From Alopecurus myosuroides (lineage: Eukaryota > Streptophyta > Magnoliopsida > Poales > Poaceae), in NCBI GenBank assembly GCA_028641055.1, contig CM054061.1, positions 34,281,877-34,345,876 on the forward strand: 64,000 nt of DNA. Direction: 5' to 3'. Within the stretch, counting starts at the first letter, position 1. Every line of letters starts with the position of its first letter. The position numbers and the translations under genes were made by a program. Positions 46,767 through 58,224 of this stretch are shown piece by piece. Below the pieces are notes generated by a model. That model did not search any database. It saw only the letters and a list, made by a program, of their open reading frames with translations, and had not been told where the DNA came from.

Positions 46767-48742
46767 GATCTAACATGGACAATGAGCAGGAAAAAGCGCT
46801 CGTAGAGTTTATTCGTGCAAATCAAGATGTTTTTGCTTGGACGCCTAGCGATATGCCGGGTATCCCTACCGAGTTAGCTGAGCACAGCTTTCATGTTGAT
46901 CCCAAGTCTAGGCCTGTGAAGCAGGGCCTGAGAAAAATTAATGAGGAAATAAGAAAATCTATAGGAGAAGAAATTGCTCGGCTATTGACAGCCGGCTTTA
47001 TCATGGAGGTATTTCACCCAGATTGGTTGGCAAATTCGGTTCTAGTAATGAGAAAGAGTAACGAGTGGAGGATGTGCATAGATTACACGAGTCTCAACAA
47101 GCATTGCCCAAAGGATCCGTTTGCCCTTCCAAGGATAGATCAGATCATAGATGCAGTGGCTAGAAGTGACCTATTATGTTTCCTGGACGCATATTCCGGA
47201 TATCATCAGATCAAGCTCAAGAAGGAAGATTGGGAGAAAACATCGTTCATAACCCCTTTTGGGGCTTTCTGTTACAAAACCATGACTTTCGGGCTAAAGA
47301 ACGCTGGCGCAACTTACCAGCGGTGCATTCAGAAGTGCTTTGAGGATCAGATTGGACGCAACGTTCATGCCTATGTGGATGATGTGGTGATCAAGACCAG
47401 CAAAGCGGAAACATTTATTGACGATCTAAAGGGAACATTCAGGAATCTGAGAAGATATCAGATGAAGCTTAACCCCACAAAGTGTGTATTTGGAGTTCCA
47501 GCAGAAAAATTACTCGGTTTCATTGTTTCCGAGAGAGGAATTGAGGCAAACCCGAACAAAATCAAAGATATCGAGAGTCTGAAAAAGCCGGAAAGCCTGA
47601 AGCATGTTCAAAAACTTACAGGGTGCGTAGCACCGTTGAGCCGATTTATATCCAGACTCGGAGAGAAGGCAATACCCTTATACCGGCTCTTGAGGAAATC
47701 CGAAAAATTTATTTGGGACCAAGAGGTGGATGAAGCGTTCGAAGCACTAAAAAAGCAGTTATCTGAGGCACCGGTCCTAGCAGCTCCGGGTCCTAAAGAG
47801 CCGATGTTACTATACGTTACGGCCGGGCCCCGGGCGGTCAGTGCAGTGGTTGTGGTTGAGCGCAAAGAGGATGGAAAAGATCACCCGGTTCAGGGGCTGG
47901 TTTATTACGTAAGCGAGGTACTATCGGATGCAAAGCAGCGTTACCCATATTGGCAGAAGTTGGTTTTCGGGGTCTTCATGGCCAGCCGGAAATTGAAACC
48001 CTATTTTCAGGAACACCCCATAACCGTGGTTAGCTCTATACCAATGTCGGATATTATCAGAAACTCAGATGCAACAGGTAGAATAGCCAAGTGGGCCATT
48101 AAGATGGGAGATTATCACATCAACTACGAGCCCAGGTTAGCAATCAAATCCCAAGCTTTAGTTGATTTTATCAATGATTGGACTCACACAAGCATGCCCA
48201 CAATGACACCAACTTCTGAGTCTTGGGTGATGCACTTCGATGGTTCTAAACAATACGAGGGATCAGGAGCTGGGGTGGTACTTACATCACCCAAAGGAGA
48301 CAAATTGAGCTACGTGTTGCAAATCCACTTCGATTGCTCCAACAACGTGGCCGAGTATGAGGCGTTATTGCATGGATTGAAAGTAGCCAAAGAGATAAAC
48401 ATCAAGCGAATACGGTGCTATGGAGATTTGGATCTTGTCGTACAACAGGTCTCAGGAACTTGGGATAGAAAGGATGCAACTATGGCAGCATATCGCAGAG
48501 AGGTGGACAGGGTCGCTGGGTGTTTTTCCGGGTATGACGTAGAGCATATTGACAGGAGAAAGAAAGAGGCAGCATATGCGATCGCAAGACTCGGCTCACG
48601 CAGAGAGCCGGTTCCACCCAATGTTTTCCTGGACGAGCTATGGAGGCCATCTGTTAAAACCGAGTCTGAGGAAGAGGTGGCTAACCAAGACCCGGATCTG
48701 GAGCTCGTGGCCACAATACGCGCCGTTCCCGAGTGGACATAG
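46721..48742 (+). CDS. pol: Tat reverse transcriptase, RNase H and archaeal-type RNase H
   Basis: 673 codons. RT motifs: MCIDYTSLNKHCPKD, then LDAYSGYHQI, and the YVDD catalytic box at residues 218-221. The first RNase H-like region (after about residue 350) keeps few catalytic acids (LYVTAGPRAVSAVVV). This is usual in Tat elements, where a second RNase H takes over: WVMHFDGSKQ with D507, NNVAEYEALLHGL, and a CYGDLDLVV strand. The TAG at 48740 is premature, since the same frame continues into the integrase linker. It overlaps the end of the gag-protease frame by 46 bases. Confidence 0.93.
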   Translation: MVAFVEGDPSKQFSIGSNMDNEQEKALVEFIRANQDVFAWTPSDMPGIPTELAEHSFHVDPKSRPVKQGLRKINEEIRKSIGEEIARLLTAGFIMEVFHPDWLANSVLVMRKSNEWRMCIDYTSLNKHCPKDPFALPRIDQIIDAVARSDLLCFLDAYSGYHQIKLKKEDWEKTSFITPFGAFCYKTMTFGLKNAGATYQRCIQKCFEDQIGRNVHAYVDDVVIKTSKAETFIDDLKGTFRNLRRYQMKLNPTKCVFGVPAEKLLGFIVSERGIEANPNKIKDIESLKKPESLKHVQKLTGCVAPLSRFISRLGEKAIPLYRLLRKSEKFIWDQEVDEAFEALKKQLSEAPVLAAPGPKEPMLLYVTAGPRAVSAVVVVERKEDGKDHPVQGLVYYVSEVLSDAKQRYPYWQKLVFGVFMASRKLKPYFQEHPITVVSSIPMSDIIRNSDATGRIAKWAIKMGDYHINYEPRLAIKSQALVDFINDWTHTSMPTMTPTSESWVMHFDGSKQYEGSGAGVVLTSPKGDKLSYVLQIHFDCSNNVAEYEALLHGLKVAKEINIKRIRCYGDLDLVVQQVSGTWDRKDATMAAYRREVDRVAGCFSGYDVEHIDRRKKEAAYAIARLGSRREPVPPNVFLDELWRPSVKTESEEEVANQDPDLELVATIRAVPEWT

Positions 48743-49966
48743 CCGTTTTTGGCTTACCTATCACGGGGTGAGTTACCACCACAGGAAGTTCTAGCAAGGA
48801 AAATTCTGAGGCGAGCAAAGGGCTATTCTATTATCAATGGGGAGCTGTATAAAAGAAGTGCAGCGGGAGTATTTTTACGCTGTGTAGCACCAGAAGAAGG
48901 CCGACGGATTTTGAAGGAGATCCATGAAGGTGATTGTGGGCATCATGCATCCACAAGATCCCTTGTGGCCAAAGCTTATTGACACGGTTTCTTCTGGATC
49001 ACGGCCCTAGCCGATGCAGACACTTGGTGGCAAGGTGCGATGGATGTCAAAGGTACGCTCGCCAAACCCATGTGCCGGCTATGGAATTGCGAACCATCCC
49101 GCTAACCTGGCCGTTTGCTGTTTGGGGGTATGGATATGGTTGGCCCCTTTCACATGTCACCTTGCAAAAAGACACATCTCTTGGTAGCTATTGATAAGTT
49201 TACCAAGTGGGTTGAAGTTATGCCAGTTACCAATTGTGAAGCAGTCACGGTAGTCAAGTTCCTGAAAAGGATTATCTATCGGTTTGGGTATCCTCACAGC
49301 ATAATAACAGACAATGGAACCAACATGTCCTTGGGTGAGATGGAAAAATTCTTTGGAAACAATGGCATCCGCCTGGACATAGCTTCAGTGGCCCATCCAC
49401 AGGCTAATGGACAGGTAGAGAGAGCAAATCAGGAGTTACTTTGCGGATTAAAACCACGGCTGTGTGTCCCGTGCATCAGACCTGCTGGCGCATGGGTTGA
49501 GGAGTTACCATCAGTGGTTTGGGGAATTAACACCACACCTAACAGATCTACTCAGATGACCCCGTTTTTCATGGTTTATGGCGTAGAAGCAGTATTGCCG
49601 AGTGATATTATTCACGATTCGCCTCGAGTGTCGGCTTACGTCGAGGTAGAGAACGAGAAGACCCGGCAGGATGCCGTGGATATGCTAGATGAACACAGAG
49701 AACAAGCTTTGGAGAGATCATCCATATATCAGCATGATCTGAGAAGATATCATAGTCGGCGAGTCAAAACCCTGGTCTTCCAGGAAGGAGACCTGGTGTT
49801 GCGCCTGATACAGTCAAAGGAAGGAAAACACAAGTTATCTCCGCCATGGAAAGGACCGTTCATCATACGCCGGAATCTGCACAATGGATCATATTACTTG
49901 ATAGATGCAAGGGAAGAGTCGGACACTGTCAATGACATCGCTCAGCTGCGTCCCTACTACACCTAG
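48743..49966 (+). pseudogene. Tat integrase, fragmented
   Basis: The linker and zinc-binding part (HEGDCGHHAST) continue in the RT frame to a TGA at 48980. Frame changes follow (LVARCDGCQRYARQ is read in another frame). The catalytic core is open at 49115-49966 with D27, D66 and E102 (numbered from the ATG at 49115), a DD35E spacing, then a C-terminal domain with a W-K-GPF motif and stop TAG at 49964. The core alone is intact, but the whole integrase is not readable without interruption. Confidence 0.88.
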
Positions 49967-51110
49967 AATAGGCTAGGCTTACAAGTGGAACTACACGATG
50001 TAACAGGCAGCAGGTTTCAGACGCACTCTTTTCCTATCCAGGGTACCTAAGGGGACTGGAGGGTTTTTAATGAGGCGGCTTGCTGACCCAACTTTTCTCA
50101 GATCAATAAAAGAGATGGTTAAACAATGATATTGTTTCTTTCTTGTCTGTTCTTTGTTAAGTTTTTATATTCCTGTTTTTACCTTTTGTCTCTTATTTTC
50201 CGTCAGGTAAGTATTATTTGTTTATTCATAGTACATTAGTTTTTCTAAAGGTTATATATATAGGTCATGGGGGCTTATTGCTTGAGTAGCACAGTTGCAA
50301 ACTCAAAGACCCGGCCACGATGCCATCAGGTTATAAGGACCGATTACTTGCAAAAAGTACGGTTACAATCTTATAACCGGACAATAGAGCCAAATTTTCT
50401 TGATTTTTCTTGCTTAAGCTTGATGTGACTCACAACAATGTGGCATGCTTTGCTAGCGTGTAATTACAATCAGTCATGATGCCCAATGGGACTTGCCTGA
50501 CCCTGTTTTTATAGAGTTATAGCAGCATTGAATATCCACGCGAAAGCCGGCTTACAGCAAAGAGAATCAAAAGGGTCATCCAAACCACAAGTTATGCAGA
50601 GTACAAGGTTAACAGCCGGAAACTCGCAGTATATCAAGCATAACTTTAAACCTATGTGAGTAACTCTAGGTTTTGGGGCTTAGCAGAAACAATTTTCCCC
50701 TTTGAAAATTCCAAACCTCCAGACTCGGAAATTCGGGCCTTGGCGACTTCAGAATTTGGAAAAAGCAACAAATTGTATAGCTATTGAGCCTAAAAACCCA
50801 AATATCCGACTCTTGGGGACTTAGAAAAAATCGACTTGTCAAAACCCCCGAGACTCGAAAACCGAGTCTCACAAAAGGAAAAATAGCGAAAGTCGGAAAG
50901 CCAGCAACGAAAAGTTCAAATCTAGGAAATAACAAATCCATGCGAAAGGCCGGAAGGGCCACAAAAGCTATTAAGGTTTTAGCGTATTCCAAACCAAGTG
51001 AGTTGTATCGAAAAGTGCACAGGCGCACCATTAAAAGAATAATTGTTTTAGGCATATTACAAAATGCCCATTGGCCGAATAAAGTGTTTGAGGCGGTAAA
51101 AGGTGAAACT
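49967..51110. other. Tat 3' spacer without a recognised gene
   Basis: It follows the integrase. An AATAAA lies at 50105. The rest holds only short frames. The antisense gene ends at its right edge. Confidence 0.5.
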
Positions 51111-54100
51111 TCACTCGGCATCCTTGGCCGAGTCATCAACGTTGTCCTTGGCAGCCGGGTCTTGGAATTGCTCTTCGGTGGTCTTCCCAGCTCCTGTATC
51201 TGGATTAGCAGCAGAGTCGGCACGAGCTGGTGGACGGACAGCCGGCGTAGAGGAGGAAGGCGCAGCATCAGCCTCAGCTTTTCTCTTGGCACCTTCCTCC
51301 TTCCTCTTGGCAGCTTCCGCCTTCCATTTCTCCAGCATGTCAAAGGGCTTAGGCAGATCCGCTTTAATCGGCTTGTCTTCGGCATCATAAGGTGGAACGA
51401 TCCTGTTTAAGTCAAGACTGTCGGCGATCAAGCTCGCCGAGTGACGCACCTCAGTTTGAATGGCTTTTTAGTTCTTGGCGGAAAACTTGGAGCCGTCGAT
51501 GTTGAACTCGGGAAACCCGCCCACGAGTTTTGCCGGCTCAAGCCTGGGAAAATAGGCCTTGGCCAGAGTAAGCCCGCGGGTTACCCCAACCCGGCACGAC
51601 GAACGCTTCCAGTGGTCGATCCACTCAGGGATAGTGGAACATGCTTCAAGCAAAGTGTCCAAACCACAATAACCCACAGCCGGCCACTGCACAGCCTCCA
51701 GAATCCACTTGGTGCCGGCGGAAAATTGCCGGATCACGCCCTTCAGTGTCTTCAGTTTTTCAATGTCATCTTCGTCTGGGGCCACTTCACCCGGGCCTGC
51801 AGTATAACGGAAAAAGTTAAAGCAATAACATCCGGGTATCGTGCGTAATGAAAAACCCGAGTTATAGTTAGCGAGTTACGAATCTTTACCAAGTAGAGCG
51901 CGATAAGTATCGGCAATTTGAGCCGAGAGCTTCTTCAACACATTTTCCCCATTGTGGTATTTCTTCTTGTACCTTTTTACATCTTTGTCGAGGTTATGTA
52001 CTTCAACTTCAAGCTCTGCATGCAGCTTTGTCTCGGCCTCAAGGAGCTGATTGGTTTTGGCCAACACCTCCTCGGAGCGGGTCACTTGTGCCTGTGGAGA
52101 AAGGTAAAAGAAAGATTAGTCGGATATAAGAAAAAGGCGGATATAAAAGGAAGTACCGAGTAAACTTTGCCTAGTTAAACTCGGAACTTGGGGACTAGAT
52201 GAGTATATACACAATGTTGATCAGGATTACCTGGTGCTCAGCAGCCATGGCCTGAAGGATATCTCTATCGGTGGTCTTCAAAGCGAAGAGCTCATCTAGC
52301 ATTTCTTCATAGGAGAGATTTCTGAGATCCAGCTTGGAAGAGCCGGGATTCTGGTTACCCGGAGGCGGGGTTCTCTCCTTCTTGGGGGTGGACACCCGGG
52401 TCGTCTGGTTGTTGGGTGTGGGATCACCCCTCCCTGTGCCCAGGATCACGACGTCGTCATCCCCGGGTGTGTGTGAGGGAATCGGATACTCGGCCTCCTG
52501 CTCGGCCGGGTCTTTCAGCAGGACTTCTTCTTCTTCTTCAGCGCCGACACCCGCGGCCTTCACAGTTTCTTCCGCATCCTCCATCGCCGGGTTATCCACG
52601 TCCATATCGTCCGGGTCACTGGTTGTGACCTTGGCTCTGAGGAAAATAAAAGGAGCAGTTAGTACATGATGAATGAAAATTATGGAAAGAGTTAGTATAT
52701 CAAATAGCAAGAAAGGTAGCTTACCCGGTATTCACCACAAAATCTGGTGGAAGATTATTGCTAGACCCGGAGGAAGCTGATAAAGGGTCCGAAAGTGAGA
52801 CCCGGAATTGTCCAGCTAGTGGATGATTTGGACAAGGATGTTTTTGGGGAGAGTTGGAAGGATGGGTTTGGGGAATACCGGCACGGCGAGCTGGGGACGA
52901 AGGGATACCCGGGTGGAGAGGGTCATCTCCCGGAGAATTCCGGGTTACCCTGCGCTTGACTGGAGCGGGTTCCTTCAATTGTGGCGAATCGGACAAGTGT
53001 TGGTTAAGCTCACACATGTTAGCAAATGAATATGGTTTGGAGGCAATAGAGGAGTAAGGAACCTTGAATACAACCCCTCGGGGCTTCCTCTTAGCTCCAA
53101 CCTCAACGTCCGGCTCAGCTTCGCTTTCGTCCGACTGAGTCTCCTCCTTGTCCTCCAACCCTGATAAGCATAGCGTATTGTCGGAAAAAGGAAAACAAGT
53201 TGGAAATATAAGATAACGGAAAGGGGAGTAGGTGAGAGTCGGGTGTTACCTTCGTCCGAGTCAGCCGGCTCCTCGTCCTCTTCCGAGTTTTCGAAAGGAG
53301 GTGGGGTATCGATCTTCCAGAAAGCGATGTCCTCCTGATAAAAAAATGAAGTGGTGAAAGTTAGTAATTGTGCAATAAATGTATTAGTCGGTAAAACCAG
53401 TGGTAACCGGTTCTTACAGTGGGGGCCGGGTTATCGCGGGTGAAAGGATCCAAGCCGGCTATGGTCCGGATCACCTCCAGCTTCTCGGTTAGGAAGTTTT
53501 TCATTATCTTGTTTGTGTCTGTGGCCGGGTAATTCCTCAGCGAGTAACGAAGGGAATCCGTGACGTGCCCAGAGTAGTTGCACATAAGTTTGGGCCGGAA
53601 AGCGTTGGGTTGGATCCGGTAAGTTACCCAAGTTTTCACTAAGTTAAGCCCAAGAAGGCCTTGGGCCGAGATTACAGCAAGCTTGGCGAGGAGGGGCTGG
53701 ATGGATTGCCAATCCGACTCAGAGGCATAGGAGCTGAGATTGTCGGAAAGGGTGAGGAGATCTTCGGTGAAACCCAGCAATGGCTTTTCACCGGCTCAGG
53801 AGGTGTCCTGGCAATAAAAATAGGTATTTTGCTAGTGTTTTACATGGGAGTTAAGACTCAGAGTCGGCATTAAGGAGTTCTTCCGTTTCTGGATAGAAAC
53901 CCCTCCGCAAACCAGGAGGGCCCCGTCGCCGCTCTCGCGGCACAGTTTGCATTGGAATAGTTCAAGGAAGAGTGCAAGATTCGGAGGAATGCATAAATAT
54001 GACTCACACAGGACGATAAAATGAGTAATATTGAGCATAGAGTTGGGGCCGATATCAAATACTCTGAGCCCGTAGTGGTCAAGCAGCTCGCGGAAGAAAG

Positions 54101-54361
54101 AGTGACCCGGGGGCGGAAACCCCGGATCACATGCTCTACGAAGACTATTACCTCATCAAGACCCGGAGAAGGCCGAGTCTCGTCTCCAGGTACACGCCAG
54201 TGAATGTCCTCCCGAGCGGGCAAGACACCCGACTCTGCGAGTTCATCTAGCTTGGCCTTGGTTACAGTTGATCTCGCCCAATTGGCAGAGATCGACTGAC
54301 TCGGCTTTGCCTTGTTGGCCGGTTGTTTTCCCTTTGTTTTCGCACTGGCCTTAGGTGCCAT
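51111..54361 (-). pseudogene. antisense multi-exon gene of the Tat element
   Basis: Starting at ATG 54361, I trace about six exons: 54361-53419, 53335-53252, 53158-52725, 52637-52232, 52094-51891 and 51797-51111. Most junctions show GT donors (for example GTAAGC near 52724, GTAATC near 52231) and AG acceptors. The first exon carries VIVFVEHVIRGF and, after a frame change at a run of five C/G (54110-54114), an FIVLCESYL...CGGVSIQKR block typical of the putative gypsy-type transposon family (Transposase_28) found antisense in Grande-like elements. Later exons are acidic, with a coiled coil at about 52085-51900. Lesions: that frameshift, stops near 53840 and 53795, and TAA at 51468. The role of this protein in Tat elements is unknown. 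Confidence 0.75.
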
Positions 54362-55367
54362 GGGCGTAATCTAAAAAACAAAAGTGCAGGATATAAGCAA
54401 CTTGAGACCCGGAAAATGATCGTGTTCCGACTTACTGAAAAACACTTGCGAAAAATCTTGGCTGATTGGATCTAGGCGGAAAAGTTTACGGGAAAAATCA
54501 TGATTGCGAGTTGTGGAGATGTTCTGCGAGGTGCGCTATTGAATATAAGCCCAGTATTTGTTGAAGGAGTGTAAGGTATGGATTGTTTAATCTATGATGA
54601 ACAAAAAGAGTATCTAGAGGCAAATATAGATCAAATCTACCCGTGAAATTAAAGATCAAATCCAAGGAGACGAAGAACTTACCGAAGAAATGTGGGCAAA
54701 AACGCGGCGACGACGGATTTCTTGATGGCGGCGGACTTAGGTTCTCCGGTGGGTTGCTCGAGGGCGCGGCGGCGTCACGAGTGCGGGCGCGGCGGACGGA
54801 CGGCGGCTCGATTTCGGCGGTGTGGTCGCGGATGAACGGCGGCGGCGCGTCTCCGGTGAACGCGCTCGCGGGCAGCGCAGCAGTGCAGGCTCAAACTCGC
54901 ATGTGAGCGCACAGAGAGAGATGAGGAGATGAAAAGGTAGGTAGCAAATGGAAGTGGAGCTAAACGGTGCCATTTGGGTGCCTATTTGTAGGAGCTGAGC
55001 GGGAAAATGCCCTAGGGTTGGGCGGAAAAGGCCAAAAATTTCGGAGAAAGGATACTTAGCCGGATTTTTTGGGATAAGCATTGAAGGTGCCCATTACGAG
55101 ATATTCGGAAGAGATTGGAACAGATTCCCACCGCGATATTCGGACTAACTAACGAACGGTGTGAGCCAGGTCTTATGTGTTTTCTCGGAGTGTTGACCCG
55201 GGAAAACAATGTTGGACTCGGGGAAAGCCGGGTTACTATATGGACCACCTACAGAGTTAGGCCTAGCTATTGTCAAAGCATTCTAACCCGGAATTCTATG
55301 AACTTGTATGTTTATTGTTTTGCAGGGAATAGCGTGCGCTTCATGGTTGATCCCGCGAAGCCCAAAC
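54362..55367 (-). promoter_or_regulatory. upstream region of the antisense gene
   Basis: A GC-rich leader (54700-54900) and an ACAAATAGG motif on the minus strand at about 54984-54993 are the best candidates for leader and TATA-like box. No separate gene is seen. Confidence 0.35.
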
Positions 55368-55382
55368 TATTTTGGGGACTAC
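55366..55382 (+). other. polypurine tract region of the Tat element
   Basis: TTTTGGGGACTAC abuts the TGATGG start of the 3' LTR, the usual Tat-type plus-strand primer context. Confidence 0.6.
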
Positions 55383-55847
55383 TGATGGAGGGATGATAAC
55401 CCGGTAGGCTAATGCCAAGGTGTAACTCGGCCCAAAGGGAACCGCGCAAGACCCGGCTCAACGAAGAGGAGTTTCTAGAAGGCCCAAGAAGTAGCGTAGG
55501 CCTTATAACCCGGCTTTTGGGGTTACTATTAGGAAACTTAGGGTTTGTATGCGGTTACTAGGTAGGACAACGAGTGTGCCTTGGATAGGAAGCCAGGGAG
55601 CCGGGTAAGATATAAACCGGCTCCTAGGGACAGGAAAACAGAGCTTCACCAGATATTCGAGTATCCCTTGTAATACGAGAGTTGAGATTGTAACCCTAGA
55701 TCGGAGACTTGGCGACTTGATTGCTAGAGCTACCAGATCGATTGATAGTATGTTTTCCCTTGAGCTAAACCCTCTCCCAAACACCAGAGTCGAATTGTCC
55801 CAAGATAAGTTACCCCCGGTAACGTCTGCCGTGATTATCCCACGACA
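55383..55847 (+). repeat. 3' LTR of the Tat element
   Basis: 465 bases, the same ends as the 5' LTR, with about 14 base differences and 36 extra bases (about 55745-55780). Confidence 0.95.
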
Positions 55848-55899
55848 AGAGTTATCAGAAAATGAACGAAAGTTGTCGTTATAGTGTCATAAAGATTGA

Positions 55900-56769
55900 A
55901 ATTACCGTTGGATCGTTTGCTGCATGGCGGCCCACAGCTCAAGGTATTTATTTTTCGATTCCATTACCGATACTATTCCTTTGTCAGTTTCAAATATGAG
56001 CAGAATATAGTGGAAGCCGTGCAAACATAACTCATCGGTTATACACTTATCATCGACTAAGGAAAACATAATGTTTACATGACAGTAACACTCACTTGAA
56101 GTTGTAAGGAAAAATAATTTCTCTCTTGTGAGCGTGAAACCTTAACGCCGTCACAATACCATCTTCTGTCTCCTTGGGATTTATTTCTAGAGTTTTATGA
56201 TTAACCCAATATGGGTCAATGAACCCAATGTCATATATTCGTCCTCTTTTGCATTTGAGAATCTTCATTCTGCAATTATAATATAGCGAGTGTTATTATA
56301 AATGCAATAAACAAGGTGAGCTAGCTAGAGAATTAATTAAGTGCAGAAATAAATACTTGCAGACAATAGGCACTGACGATAGATTTGTCGAGGGCCTGCT
56401 GCTAGAATAGCTGAAATAATTCATAAAATTGAATAAGGATAAGCCTCTCTCCGTACCCGTGATGATCGTTTCTAACTCCCATTGGTAGCCAGTCCTATGA
56501 TTCCTTCGAGGCTTGCATGTACCAATTATGCACTCTACGCATTTTTTTGGGAGATCATTCCCCCCCCCCCCCCGGGGTCTCACTAGATGATGCCCGTGCC
56601 GGTATTTGTAGGCTAATTCAGAATCGGCGAAGTTTGATAAGGTCAACATAGACTCCTGAATGGACTGACCCGCAGCAGCGGCCGCTTCTCCGTACAGTGC
56701 AATAAACTCCTAGGCAACTTGCTCTCCTGCACCCGTGGTCGGCCCCACCTTGGTATTCGGATGCACTAT
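55900..56769 (-). pseudogene. CACTA D second gene: upstream exons and protease His exon
   Basis: Leftward from 56769, one frame (with a TAG near 56709) runs through SMLTLSNFADSEL and GTCKPRRNHRTG, parallel to the matching part of CACTA A's second gene at 8440-8010. An exon at about 56270-56100 has GFIDPYW and ends in FPYNFK before GTGAGTG. The next exon (about 56040-55910) has FHYILLIFETDKG, the catalytic-His region of a Ulp1-like protease. The Cys exon lies at 42850 beyond the Tat element, so Tat sits in an intron. A 14-C run is at 56560-56573. Confidence 0.75.
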
Positions 56770-58169
56770 TGAAAGTACAAACGCGCTTAAATCATCTTGT
56801 TTTGATGTTTGTTAACAACACATATACGCTAAAGGGTGTTGATGTATTTCAGGGGTTTAATTCAACTCTTATCTATGGTGGTGCTTTGGTACAAAAAGGA
56901 GCTAGTTCCCAAGTCTCTGTTCTCCGGAGTTTTATCCAGGCCGGAGTCTCCGGTACACCAGACCGGAGTCTCCGGTGTGGACATTTCTCCCCAGGATTTC
57001 TGCTAAGGACTTGGTGGTGTCGCGTACTGTACCCACACCGGAGAGTGTCCGGAGACTGTCCGGAGTCTCCGGTGTGAGCCTTGATTATCTCAGTTTCGCT
57101 AAGGATTGTGTGGTGTCGCGTACTGTACCCACACCGGAGACTCACCGGATACTTACCGGAGTCTTTGGTGTGAGTAAAGGTTTCCTGCCATCGCAAGACC
57201 ACAGACTCTCTCTGCGTCATTTCGAAGCGCCAAGACCGGAGTCTCCGGTCCAACAGACCGGAGTCTCCGGACTGAAGTTTTTCTAGAGAAACCCCAAGGA
57301 ACCAAGGTGGTGTCCGGTACTGTAACCACACCGGAGAGTGTCCGGAGTCTCCGGCCTTTACACCGGAGTCTCCGGTGTGATTTCGCCAGATCTGCTCCAA
57401 CGGCTCCTTGCACTTATGAGGGGTATAAATACCCCCCTCCCCTCCACCTACCTCAGTTTAGCTCGACCAGAATTAAAGTCACCATTGTTGGAGCTCAACC
57501 ACCTTGCTAGATCTCCCAATCCAACCACCCAAAAGCCTAGATCTTTGGAGGATTGAAGGAGAAGGCCCCGATCTACGTCTTCACCAACCGGATTTTATTT
57601 CCCCTCTCTTTTGCTTGAGGGATCTTTGCCTAGGGTTTCCTCTTGTGGAGAACCTAGGCTTCTTTCTACTCTTGGTGATTTGTGAGTGTTGGGAGCCCCC
57701 AATTAAGTTGTGGGTGTGTGCCCCAAACTTGTTTGTAAAGGATTCGATCCTAGCCTCAAAGGGGTTCAATAGTGGAAGGTGAACTAGGCCTTTGTGGCGG
57801 AGTTCATCGGAGAATAGGGTGAGGCCTTTGTGGCGTTGAGTAGGCCTTCATGGCGAGCTCACACCCCTCCAACGAGACGTACTCCCTTAACAAGGAGGAA
57901 CTCGGGAATACATCATGTCTCCGTGTGCTCCCATCGGTTATCTCGTTCCAATCTCTTTACCTACTAGTACTTGTTACATTTATTGTTGTACTAGTTGTAT
58001 TAAGTGTTGTACTAGTTGCATTAATTGCTTGCCTTGTCATATAGGTAAATTCACCACTAGTTGCACAATCTAGAGAATTTACCTTCTTGTCAAGCCTAAT
58101 CTTTAAGAAAATTAAAATTGGTCATATCACCTATTCACCCCCCCTGTAGGTGCCCATACTTTACTTTCA
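56770..58169 (+). repeat. copia 5' LTR with palindromic repeats
   Basis: Between 56930 and 57380, GGAGTCTCCGG-type palindromes recur many times, with a duplicated GTGTCGCGTACTGTACCC block (57024 and 57113). A TATAAATA box is at 57424-57431, about 650 bases into the LTR. Confidence 0.88.
57424..57431 (+). promoter_or_regulatory. TATA box of the copia LTR
   Basis: TATAAATA follows the palindromic repeats and precedes a pyrimidine-rich start region, the expected U3/R border. Confidence 0.65.
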
Positions 58170-58171
58170 AT

Positions 58172-58183
58172 TGGTATCAGAGC
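58172..58183 (+). other. copia primer binding site (initiator tRNA-Met)
   Basis: TGGTATCAGAGC lies two bases after the LTR end and matches the standard plant copia primer site. Confidence 0.95.
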
Positions 58184-58224
58184 CTCGGCTCTTCTATCGG
58201 GTTTAACCGCCTAAGAGTTTAAGT

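Larger units (their letters stand above)
42965..55847 (+). mobile_element. complete Tat-lineage Ty3/gypsy retrotransposon
   Basis: Matching LTRs (42965-43393 and 55383-55847) are bounded by the target duplication AGAGT (42960-42964 and 55848-55852). In order come PBS, gag, protease, RT, RNase H, a second (archaeal-type) RNase H, integrase, a long 3' region with an antisense gene, and a polypurine tract. The second RNase H and the antisense gene are marks of the Tat group (Grande and RIRE2-like in grasses). Several stops and frameshifts make it non-autonomous. I count about 14 substitutions between the LTRs. Confidence 0.95.
35645..56769 (-). mobile_element. CACTA transposon D (visible part; continues beyond nested insertions)
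   Basis: The terminus CACTAGTGGAAACAGGG starts at 35645, preceded by GTT (possible TSD), with GTCCCGGTT and AACCGGGA subterminal motifs at 35665-35860. Element DNA is visible at 35645-36156, 42371-42964 and 55853-56769. Between these lie a solo LTR and a Tat element, and a copia element starts at 56770. The recognisable gene is on the minus strand, so 35645 is its 3' end. The transposase gene and other terminus would lie right of the copia element, outside the window. Confidence 0.8.

Noticed and set aside
50784..51410. 208-codon plus-strand frame in the Tat 3' region
   Set aside because: It lies antisense to the last exon of the Tat antisense gene and has no domain.
56975..57400. Repeat-rich frames in the copia LTR (SGVSG-type repeats) as a protein
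   Set aside because: They come from the GGAGTCTCCGG palindromes and are open on both strands; they sit upstream of the LTR TATA box.
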